The translations under genes and the position numbers were made by a program. This document shows, piece by piece, positions 8,612 through 15,276 of a stretch of DNA of 64,000 nt (positions within the stretch are counted from its first letter, which is position 1; every line of letters starts with the position of its first letter). Location of the stretch: NCBI RefSeq assembly GCF_002929555.1, contig NZ_PJJP01000037.1:124467-188466 (forward strand). The letters run 5' to 3'. The stretch is from Cryobacterium sp. N22. GTDB lineage: Bacteria; Actinomycetota; Actinomycetes; Actinomycetales; Microbacteriaceae. Under the pieces are notes generated by a model. The model was not told the DNA's origin, made no database searches, and saw nothing but the letters and a program-made list of their open reading frames with translations.

Positions 8612-9193
8612 ATGCCCAAGATCGAAACAAGCAGGGTTCGTGCCCCGCGGGCCGATGCTCGGCGCAACAGGGATCACATCCTTGGCATCGCCGAGCAGTA
8701 TTTCTCCGAGCACGGAGTCGCCGGTTCGCTCGATGCGATCGCGAAGCAGGCCGGCGTCGGCGCGGGCACGCTGTACCGGCACTTCCCGAACCGGGAGGCC
8801 TTACTCGCCGCATTGCTCATTGCCCGCGACGATGCGCTCGTGTCCCGACGGGACGACCTCCGCAACCGATCGGAGAACGCCGCTGACGCGCTCGCGGGCT
8901 GGCTCGACGCCGTTAGCGAGTGGGCCGGTGCATTCGATGGACTACCCGAGCCGCTGCGAGCTGCGACGACGACCAGTCCGTCCCCATTGGCAGTGACCTG
9001 CCAGGGATTCATCACGACAACGGATGAATTCCTGCAGGCCGCCCAGAACGAAGGAAGCGCCCGCGGCGAGGTCCGAGCCAGGGATCTTTTCCTCGCCGCG
9101 CTGGCCACCAGCTGGGTGCGGGGTGCGGCCATGGCTGACGACGCATCTGCCGCTGCGCTGGCCGCTCTCACCAGAAACGGGTGGGAGTTGTAG
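8612..9193 (+). CDS. TetR/AcrR-family transcriptional regulator
   Basis: A 193-residue one-component repressor. The N-terminal HTH is typical (DAIAKQAGVGAGTLYRHFPNREAL), and the C-terminal ligand half is poorly conserved, as is usual. ATG at 8612 is preferred to the in-frame GTG at 8603 because GAGGTG lies at the right distance from it. It is followed by an NADP-binding reductase gene 61 bases downstream, which is probably co-transcribed and controlled through the two GGAGA-N3-TCTCC repeats upstream. The inducer is not known. Confidence 0.9.
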   Translation: MPKIETSRVRAPRADARRNRDHILGIAEQYFSEHGVAGSLDAIAKQAGVGAGTLYRHFPNREALLAALLIARDDALVSRRDDLRNRSENAADALAGWLDAVSEWAGAFDGLPEPLRAATTTSPSPLAVTCQGFITTTDEFLQAAQNEGSARGEVRARDLFLAALATSWVRGAAMADDASAAALAALTRNGWEL

Positions 9194-9254
9194 CGCCGAG
9201 ACATACCCGCCTCCAGCGGGCGGCGGGGGACTAACCATCAGAAAAGGGAGCAAT

Positions 9255-9962
9255 ATGAAGCGCATTGGAATCATCGGCAGCGGAGCGATCGGGGCAGCGA
9301 TCGCTCGGCTGGCCATCGCGGCCGACTACGAAGTCATGATCGCGAATTCGCGGGGACCCGAGTCGCTCACGGATCTTATCGACGAGCTCGGCTCCCGGGC
9401 ACAGGCCGGCGATGTACGTGCTGCAGCCGCCTTCGGCGACATCCCGGTACTGGCCGTACCACTGACCGCTTACACGAACCTCCCCAAGGATGCGTTCGCC
9501 GGCAGGACGATCCTCTCCACGGGGAACTACTACCCGTACCGGGACGGTCGCATCCTGCAACTGGACACGCTCGAGATCACGACGGCCGAGTACGAGCAGG
9601 AACTCCTCCCCAACACGGTGATCGTGAAGGCGTTCAATAACATTGTCGCCCACCACATCCCTCTCCTCGCCGATTCCCTCCGGCGCACAGCACTGTTGGT
9701 CGCCGGTGACGACAGCGAGGCGAAGGCGCGTGTCTCGAGCATCGTGAACACGCTCGGTTTCGACACCGTCGACGCCGGCACACTCGCCGATTCCTGGCGC
9801 TTCGAACCGGAGTCCGGCGCCTACACGGAGATCTACGCCGCCAGCGCGGACGGGTTCAGAAGCGATTATCTCGCCGACCGCGGCGCCCCTGTTCCGGTCG
9901 ATCGCCTGCGTGAGCTGCTGGCCGTTTCGCATCGCCCGGATGTCGCGGCGCGACAGTATTGA
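9255..9962 (+). CDS. NADP-binding reductase, F420-dependent NADP reductase-like
   Basis: A 235-residue protein with an N-terminal Rossmann fold (IGIIGSGAIGAAIARLAIAA) and SRGPESL after the second strand, where Ser-Arg would hold the 2'-phosphate of NADP. KAFNNI and the VAGDDSEAK block are characteristic of the family of NADP:F420 oxidoreductases and related Rossmann reductases (PF03807). Such proteins move hydride between NADP(H) and a flavin or F420 cofactor, but several members have other substrates, so the exact reaction is open. The start is ATG at 9255 behind AAAAGGGAG. The longer frame reading in from upstream overlaps the TetR gene and is not used. Confidence 0.8.
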   Translation: MKRIGIIGSGAIGAAIARLAIAADYEVMIANSRGPESLTDLIDELGSRAQAGDVRAAAAFGDIPVLAVPLTAYTNLPKDAFAGRTILSTGNYYPYRDGRILQLDTLEITTAEYEQELLPNTVIVKAFNNIVAHHIPLLADSLRRTALLVAGDDSEAKARVSSIVNTLGFDTVDAGTLADSWRFEPESGAYTEIYAASADGFRSDYLADRGAPVPVDRLRELLAVSHRPDVAARQY

Positions 9963-10076
9963 CGCAGAAGTGCCGAGCTTTAGGTTCACTGACTCCGAGG
10001 GCGCGAACGTGCTCGTGCACAGGATCATGAGAAGAAGATGCTCACACTCGCCGACGCAACTAGGGAGCAACTCCGG

Positions 10077-10106
10077 TTGACGGAATGTCGAATAGCAACG
10101 TAGGTT
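10077..10106 (+). promoter_or_regulatory. Candidate promoter of the HTH/ClpN-SRPBCC pair
   Basis: TTGACG (10077) and TAGGTT (10101) are 18 bases apart, only a few bases before the ATG at 10113, so the message may be leaderless. GGTTGAC occurs twice here, at 10075 and 10103, spaced 28 bases, and could be a regulator site. Confidence 0.35.
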
Positions 10107-10112
10107 GACAAC

Positions 10113-10358
10113 ATGGAGTCTTCACAGATCGCGACGGTGGCAGCCGACACCAGCGACCCGAGAGCGGGGCTGCGGGCAGTGGCGTCGTTGCGCTTGCTCG
10201 CGGACACCTTAGAACTTCGGCAAGTTGAGGCCGCACTACGCGCGGGTATGAAGTGGCAGGACATCGCTGACGCGCTCGGGGTATCCAGGCAGGCCGCCCA
10301 CAAGAAGCACGCCAAACGCGTTGACCCCACGATCCCGATCCTCCGGAGAAACGCATGA
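10113..10358 (+). CDS. Small HTH DNA-binding protein
   Basis: An 81-residue protein with a single helix-turn-helix near its C-terminal half (AALRAGMKWQDIADALGVSRQAAHKKHAKRV). The GMKWQDIADALGVSRQAAHKKH pattern is common in short actinobacterial proteins encoded directly before a Clp-N-domain gene. Its last codons overlap the next gene by four bases (ATGA), so the two are translationally coupled and probably work together. It could be a dedicated autoregulator. No ligand domain is present. Confidence 0.8.
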   Translation: MESSQIATVAADTSDPRAGLRAVASLRLLADTLELRQVEAALRAGMKWQDIADALGVSRQAAHKKHAKRVDPTIPILRRNA

Positions 10359-11344
10359 AGAAGTTGGTTGGCGCCGCTCAGACCAGTCAAACCCTCTCCC
10401 TTGCCGCGATGGAAGAAGCGTCCCGGCTGGGGCTTCGCGAAGCGGACATCGAGCATCTGTTCCTCGCCCTCGTCATTAGTGACCAAACTGCCGGACGCGC
10501 CCTGCGCAGCATGGGTATCAACCTTGATGTCGCCCGTCGTGCTGTCGAGGAACAGCACGAGGCGCAACTGGCCTTGCTCGGCGTCGACGCGTCATTCCCG
10601 GGGGCCGGACGGATCGTGTTCCATGAGACCGGCGGGTATGAGTGGAGCAAGCGGGCCTATGACCTCATTGCCCGCTCCGGTGGCAAAAACAAGAATGGCG
10701 ACGCCGCCGCCGTGCTCCGGGAGCTCGTCGCAGAGCCCAGCGGACTCATCACCGGCATCCTGCACCGCCTCGGCACGACATCCGACGCTCTACTCGAAGG
10801 TCTCACACAGATCGACGAACTTGACGAGCAGACCGCGCCCACCGCAGCGAGGGCGAAGGGATCAGTCTCCGGGTCGACGGAGACGTTTGTCCCCGCGCCG
10901 GTCGAGGAGGTGTGGGAGTTCCTCGCAGACCCGACGCACATCCACAAGTGGGAGATGAGCGTTGGCTCCATCGATCACTCTGGACAGGACGCGGTGCTTG
11001 GCATGGTCTGGCAGGGGCACGCCCCCACACGTCGCCCGGACGGGAAGCCGGTGAAGGTGAGGCCAGAGTTCCGTCGCCGGTCCGTTGAGCTTGTCCAAAC
11101 TCACCGACCGGATCGGATCGCATGGCGCTTCACCTATCCCGATACTTCCCGGAGCCGTCCGATCCTGACGGAGTTCATCCTGGCAGCAACGGCGGGTGGC
11201 ACCCAGATCACGATCACGACATCGTGGTTTCGATACTCGGGTTGGCGGCGGCTCGTCGGATTGCCGCTGCGACCCGCCCAGAAGTTCCTCGTATGGATCA
11301 CCCTATTCCAGACGGGCAGCGCGATCAGCCGAGCATTCCGTTGA
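10355..11344 (+). CDS. Clp N-terminal domain fused to an SRPBCC domain
   Basis: A 329-residue two-domain protein. Residues about 10-150 carry two Clp-N-like repeats (EASRLGLREADIEHLFLALVI, then GYEWSKRAYDLIARSGGKNKNGDAAAVLRELV), the substrate- or adaptor-binding module of ClpC/ClpA. No AAA+ Walker motif follows, so it is not an unfoldase. Residues about 170-329 form an SRPBCC (START-like) hydrophobic-ligand domain (GSTETFVPAPVEEVWEFLADPTHIHKWE...LTEFILAATAGGTQITI). The Clp-N part could bind an adaptor or protein partner and the SRPBCC part a lipid or polyketide-like ligand. That link is inference. It is coupled to the HTH gene before it. Confidence 0.8.
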   Translation: MKKLVGAAQTSQTLSLAAMEEASRLGLREADIEHLFLALVISDQTAGRALRSMGINLDVARRAVEEQHEAQLALLGVDASFPGAGRIVFHETGGYEWSKRAYDLIARSGGKNKNGDAAAVLRELVAEPSGLITGILHRLGTTSDALLEGLTQIDELDEQTAPTAARAKGSVSGSTETFVPAPVEEVWEFLADPTHIHKWEMSVGSIDHSGQDAVLGMVWQGHAPTRRPDGKPVKVRPEFRRRSVELVQTHRPDRIAWRFTYPDTSRSRPILTEFILAATAGGTQITITTSWFRYSGWRRLVGLPLRPAQKFLVWITLFQTGSAISRAFR

Positions 11345-11411
11345 GCCGCGCAAGAGTCGCCAGCAAGCACTGAGATTCACAGAGCCGCGAGATAGGTCCG
11401 GTCAGCGCTCT

Positions 11412-12635
11412 TCAGCCGCGGCCGGCCCACGGGTCGTAGTCGACTTCCAAGGGGCCCTGGACGGGGCGGAGCGCCTCAGGCACGTGCTGCAGGTTGATGC
11501 GTATCCGGTACCAGAGCGAGCTCGCGCCGCGCATGCTGTCGACGAGCACGTCTGCGGGCTCGAGGGACGCGACGACATCCGGATGCCGTGATCTCCAGGC
11601 GTCGAGGCCGGCGATGGCCTCCTCCTTGGTCTTGGCCCGGGCGATCTCGACGAGCGGCATGCTCGAGCGGCGGCGACCGGATCCGTCGGGTGCCGACGGC
11701 GCCTTCTCGGCGGGCCCGAGCCGCTCGGCGAGAGCCAGCAGCGCATCGAGACTGCCTGCTGCGTCGTCGATGCCGGCGGCGACATCGCCCTGGTCGGCGA
11801 ACCTCTGCAGCACGGTCGCGACCGTGAACTCCTCGGGGCGGCGGGTGCGCACCTCATCCCAGCCGAGCGGGGTCGATACGCGGGCATCCGGCAGGGCGCG
11901 CACCGAGTAGGCGGAGGCGACGGTGCGGTCCTTGGCGTTCTGGTTGAAGTCGACGAACACGCTTTCGCCGCGCTCCTCCTTCCACCAGTGTGCGCTCGCC
12001 AGCCCGGGCGCCCGGTTCTCGACCTCGCGGGCGAGGGCCTCCGCCGCGAGCCGCACTGCGCGGTAGTCCCAGCGGGGTTCGATCCGCACGTTGATGTGGA
12101 GGCCGCGTGAGCCGCTGGTCTTCGGCCAGCCGACGAGGCCGTGGTCGGTGAGCACGTCGCGCACCACGAACGCGACGTCGACGATCTGCGGCCAGTCGAC
12201 ACCGGGCATGGGGTCCAGGTCCACGCGCAGTTCGTCGGGGTGATCGAGGTCCCACGCGCGCACGGGATGCGGGTTGAGGTCGATGCAGCCGAGGTTGATT
12301 ACCCAGGCGAGCGCGGCGGCATCCGTCACCACGACCTCCTCCGCCGAGGTGCCGGATGCGTAGTGCAGGGTGGTCGTCTCGATCCACGACGGCCGCGACT
12401 CGGGTGCCCGCTTCTGGAAGAACGCCTCCCGGTCGATGCCCTTCACGAAGCGCTTGAGCACCATGGGGCGGTCGGCCGCACCGCGCAGCGCGCCGTCGGC
12501 CACCGCGAGGTAGTAGTTCACGAGGTCGAGCTTGGTGAGCCCGGGCTCAGGGAAGACGAGCTTGCCGGGATGACTCACCCGCACCTCCCGTCCGTCGATG
12601 TCGAGGGTGGTCGCGTCGTCCTTGGCCGCGTTCAT
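11412..12635 (-). CDS. ligD: Stand-alone LigD-type polymerase domain (primase-polymerase)
   Basis: A protein of 407 residues resembling the polymerase module of the NHEJ enzyme LigD, an archaeo-eukaryotic-primase fold that fills in or adds nucleotides at DNA ends. Seen: VSHPGKLVFPEPGLTKLDLVNYYLAVA at the N-terminus, the metal-binding DLDP (RVDLDPMPGVDWPQIV), KTSGSRGLHINVRIEP with the catalytic-site His, and ESVFVDFNQNAKDRTVASAYSVR. No ligase or nuclease domain is present, and neither Ku nor a ligase gene lies nearby. The ATG at 12635 is chosen because homologues begin close to this point. The frame runs open to a GTG at 12722, and no strong ribosome site decides it. Confidence 0.85.
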   Translation of the reverse strand: MNAAKDDATTLDIDGREVRVSHPGKLVFPEPGLTKLDLVNYYLAVADGALRGAADRPMVLKRFVKGIDREAFFQKRAPESRPSWIETTTLHYASGTSAEEVVVTDAAALAWVINLGCIDLNPHPVRAWDLDHPDELRVDLDPMPGVDWPQIVDVAFVVRDVLTDHGLVGWPKTSGSRGLHINVRIEPRWDYRAVRLAAEALAREVENRAPGLASAHWWKEERGESVFVDFNQNAKDRTVASAYSVRALPDARVSTPLGWDEVRTRRPEEFTVATVLQRFADQGDVAAGIDDAAGSLDALLALAERLGPAEKAPSAPDGSGRRRSSMPLVEIARAKTKEEAIAGLDAWRSRHPDVVASLEPADVLVDSMRGASSLWYRIRINLQHVPEALRPVQGPLEVDYDPWAGRG

Positions 12636-12743
12636 GATGGCGATGCTACGCGCGGCACCGGCGACGGGGGAGGTGTTGCCCGTGAGGAGAAGATGCGCGT
12701 CGCCGAGCGCGGCGGGCACCACCGCGCGGTCGGGAGGGCGCCG

Positions 12744-12766
12744 CCTCGGTCGATTCGCGACCGAGG
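12744..12766. repeat. Stem-loop in the 309-base gap 12636-12944
   Basis: A perfect 9-base-pair inverted repeat, CCTCGGTCG with its complement and a five-base loop. It lies in a 309-base stretch without a convincing gene (12636-12944), between the start of the LigD-polymerase gene and the end of the TetR gene, both on the minus strand. It may end the TetR transcript. Apart from this hairpin I see nothing in the gap. Its open frames look like random GC-rich reading. Confidence 0.4.
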
Positions 12767-12944
12767 ACCTCCTCGGCGGACTCGAGCTTCACAGCGGGCG
12801 ACGCACCGGGTGGGTCGAAGCCAGTTCGGGATCGAGTCCCTTGCCGGATCGAGTCTCGCCGAAGCTTGCCCGCATCGCCCTAGTCACCGTGCGGCACTCT
12901 TCGTGGTCTCGACTTGGCTCCAAAGCGGTTCAAACGGTCATCAT

Positions 12945-13562
12945 TTACTTATCTGGGATCATCTGCATCGCCGCAACCACCAGTCGCCGCAAGGTGTCCG
13001 GTGGAACGCCGTCGTGCGCCCGTATTGCGAGACCGTCGACGACCACAGTGACGGCGTGGGCGAGCGCGAGCGTGTCGGTGCCGGCGGGGATCTGCCCATC
13101 TCGGATGCCGAATTCGAGTTTGGTTTGAATGCAGCGCACTCCGTCCTCGCCGATAGCTGCAAGCGCGCGCGCGACATCGGTGTCGCGCTCTTTCAAGCTG
13201 ACGCTGGACAGGGTGACCAGACATCCGAGATGGGTCCCCGGCGCCGAGATCACGTCAACGGTGTCGTCGAAGAATCGACGGAACGCGGTTAACACGTGCG
13301 TTTCCCGTTCGAAGGCGTCCCACACTGGTTGCCAGTAGGTGCGCTCGTAGTAGTCGACGACGTCGAGGAACAATTGCGCTTTACTGCCGAACGCCGCGTA
13401 CAGGCTCGGCGGGTTGATCCCGATGCCCGAGCACAGCTGGCTCACCGAGGTTGCCTCGTAGCCATGCTCCCAGAACACGTCCATTGCGGTCTCAAGGGCC
13501 TGTTGTTCGTCGAAGCCACGGCGTCGCCCGCGGGTGGTGTCTCGCGGCATCGTGTTGGACAT
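12945..13562 (-). CDS. TetR/AcrR-family transcriptional regulator
   Basis: A 205-residue TetR-type repressor. The HTH is seen as ATSVSQLCSGIGINPPSLYAAFGSKAQLF, followed by the C-terminal block GCLVTLSSVSLKERDTDVARAL, which is typical of the TetR subfamily often found beside NTF2-like and oxidoreductase genes. ATG at 13562 is preferred over the GTG two codons upstream because GGAAGG lies five bases before it. It is divergent from an NTF2-like gene, with two 18-base palindromes in between that are its likely operators. It may control the downstream old-yellow-enzyme gene too. Confidence 0.9.
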   Translation of the reverse strand: MSNTMPRDTTRGRRRGFDEQQALETAMDVFWEHGYEATSVSQLCSGIGINPPSLYAAFGSKAQLFLDVVDYYERTYWQPVWDAFERETHVLTAFRRFFDDTVDVISAPGTHLGCLVTLSSVSLKERDTDVARALAAIGEDGVRCIQTKLEFGIRDGQIPAGTDTLALAHAVTVVVDGLAIRAHDGVPPDTLRRLVVAAMQMIPDK

Positions 13563-13590
13563 GGGCACCTTCCGAAGAGTTGACTATTTA

Positions 13591-13632
13591 CTGTAGCGAT
13601 CACTACAGTAACATTTGTAGCGACCGCTACAG
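13591..13632. promoter_or_regulatory. Twin TetR operators
   Basis: CTGTAGCGATCACTACAG (13591-13608) and TTGTAGCGACCGCTACAG (13615-13632) are near-perfect 18-base palindromes of the form TGTAGCG-N2-CGCTACA, with centres 24 bases apart. They fill the divergent region between the TetR gene and the NTF2-like gene. The spacing suggests two dimers binding side by side. Confidence 0.75.
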
Positions 13633-13657
13633 AATGTGTTGAACGCAAGGAGTGCAG

Positions 13658-14044
13658 ATGTCCGAGAAGACCTACGTGCAGGAATACAACGCGGTGCTGG
13701 ACACACTGTCCAAGTACATCGAGGGCTGCGCGAAAGCCGACAGCTCGATCATGCGGCCGGCCTTCCACGCCGACGCGGTGATGTTCACTACTGCCGACTC
13801 CGCAGTGACGCGTGTGCCCGCTCACGATGCGTTGTTCGACGGAATCGACAACGACTTCAAGCCGTCGAACCCGAACTCGGCGGTCATGACAGTGGACATC
13901 GTGGGCGACGTTGCCAGTGCGCGGGTCGACACCGACGACCTCGACGGGTTCCGTTTCAGCGACTTCTTCCACCTGCTCAAGGCGAACGGTGAGTGGCAGA
14001 TCGTGGCGAAGACCTTCTACACGCACTCCACCCCTACGAGCTAG
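13658..14044 (+). CDS. NTF2-like / lumazine-binding-like protein
   Basis: A 128-residue protein with the cone-shaped NTF2-like fold. Seen: the N-terminal helix VQEYNAVLDTLSKYIEGCAKADSSIMRPAFHADAVMF, the VDIVGDVASARVDTDDLDGFRFSDFFHLLKANGEWQIVAKTFYTH strands, and a short Thr/Ser tail. This matches the Lumazine_bd_2/SnoaL-like group, whose members bind small hydrophobic or flavin-like ligands. Many have no known reaction. The start is ATG at 13658 behind AAGGAG. It lies directly before an old-yellow enzyme gene (50 bases) and opposite the TetR gene, so these three form a small regulated redox module. Confidence 0.8.
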   Translation: MSEKTYVQEYNAVLDTLSKYIEGCAKADSSIMRPAFHADAVMFTTADSAVTRVPAHDALFDGIDNDFKPSNPNSAVMTVDIVGDVASARVDTDDLDGFRFSDFFHLLKANGEWQIVAKTFYTHSTPTS

Positions 14045-14094
14045 TCGCACCAACACACCATCAGCTTTTCGCTAGCAGTTTTTAAGGAGCTCTC

Positions 14095-15174
14095 TTGTCT
14101 GCAACCCTTCTCGAGCCATTCACGATCCGTGGGGTGTCCTTCCGGAATCGCATCGCCATGTCGCCGATGTGCATGCACTCCGCGACCGCCGCGGGAGTCG
14201 CCACCGACTTCCACGTCATGCACTATGGATCCCGTGCCCTCGGGGGTGCTGGACTGGTGATGACCGAGACCGCAGCGGTCGCCCCGAACGGCGCGATCGG
14301 TCCGGGCGACCTCGGGATCTGGGATGACGCGCACATCCCGAACCTCCGCCGCATCGTCGACGCCGTCCACCTGGTCGGCGGCCGGATGGGTATACAGATC
14401 GGCCATGCCGGCCGTCAGCTCGGCCTCCCCGAGCTGACCGCCGTCGCCCCGTCCGCGATCGCTTGGGGACCGGACTCCCGTGTCCCCGAAGAACTGACCC
14501 AGGAAGGTATCGCGGAGATCGTCGAAGCGTTCCGGGCCGGCGCTGCGCGCGCGACGGAGGCGGGGTTCGACGTCATCGAGGTGCATGCAGCCCACGGTTA
14601 CCTGCTGAATGAGTTCCTCTCCCCGATCTCGAACAAGCGCACCGACGAGTATGGGGGAGACCATGCCGGGCGATATCGCATCGTCCGCGAAGTCCTGCAC
14701 GCCGTCCGCGCCGTGTGGAGTGGTCCGCTCTTCGTCCGGATCTCCTCGACGGACTACGTCGAGGGTGGCAATACCCCGGAGGACTTCGTCATCTTCGGCA
14801 CGTGGATGAAGGAGCAGGGGGTGGACCTCATCGATGCCTCCTCCGGCGGCACCGCACCCGTCAAGGTGTCTTCGTTCCCAGGATTCCAAGTTCCCGCTGC
14901 GGAGTTCATCCGACGAGAGGTCGGTGTTCTCACAGGCGCCGTGGGGCGTATCGAGACTGGCCAGCAGGCCGAGGACATCCTCCGCAATGGACGTGCTGAC
15001 TTGGTGTTCATCGGCCGCGAGATGCTCAAGGACCCGTTTTGGGCCCGCACTGCCGCCGATGACCTCCGGCGTCCGATCCAACCACCCGCGCAATACACCC
15101 GGTACGGCTCTGTCTGGCAGCGCACCCAGCCTCCGCTGCCCGCAGCCCCGCTCGGCGACACGGTCGCTGCGTAG
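14095..15174 (+). CDS. Old-yellow-enzyme-type NADH:flavin oxidoreductase (YqjM-like)
   Basis: A 359-residue TIM-barrel flavoenzyme that would reduce activated C=C bonds with NAD(P)H through bound FMN. Seen: RIAMSPMCMHSATAAGVATDFHVMHYGSRALGGAGLVMTE (FMN site, with the YqjM-type Cys at the flavin), GIQIGHAGRQ, EVHAAHGYLLNEFLSPISNKRTDEYGG and FIGREMLKDPFWA. The start is TTG at 14095, supported by AAGGAG seven bases upstream. The length fits the family. It follows the NTF2-like gene and is probably induced by the same TetR ligand. The substrate is unknown. Confidence 0.92.
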   Translation: MSATLLEPFTIRGVSFRNRIAMSPMCMHSATAAGVATDFHVMHYGSRALGGAGLVMTETAAVAPNGAIGPGDLGIWDDAHIPNLRRIVDAVHLVGGRMGIQIGHAGRQLGLPELTAVAPSAIAWGPDSRVPEELTQEGIAEIVEAFRAGAARATEAGFDVIEVHAAHGYLLNEFLSPISNKRTDEYGGDHAGRYRIVREVLHAVRAVWSGPLFVRISSTDYVEGGNTPEDFVIFGTWMKEQGVDLIDASSGGTAPVKVSSFPGFQVPAAEFIRREVGVLTGAVGRIETGQQAEDILRNGRADLVFIGREMLKDPFWARTAADDLRRPIQPPAQYTRYGSVWQRTQPPLPAAPLGDTVAA

Positions 15175-15175
15175 G

Positions 15176-15276
15176 ATTCACCGCGCTGTAGCGCGGAGCT
15201 GTGCCCCGCCGTTTCACCGCTGCAGAGAGCGTGGGAACGGCGGGGCAGACTTCCCAGGTCCTACAGCGCGGTGAAT
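15176..15276. terminator. Nested inverted repeat between convergent genes
   Basis: The inner stem (TGCCCCGCCGTT at 15202-15213 with its complement at 15236-15247) is a strong bidirectional terminator between the oxidoreductase and alpha-galactosidase genes. An outer perfect 16-base arm pair (15176-15191 and 15261-15276) also exists. The right arm is the coding end of the alpha-galactosidase gene, and the left arm is an inverted extra copy of it lying just behind the oxidoreductase gene. Confidence 0.8.

Noticed and set aside
12598-13128. Plus-strand frame in the 12.6-13.1 kb gap
   Set aside because: It overlaps the TetR gene on the opposite strand, has no ribosome site, and reads as low-complexity Arg/Ser text.
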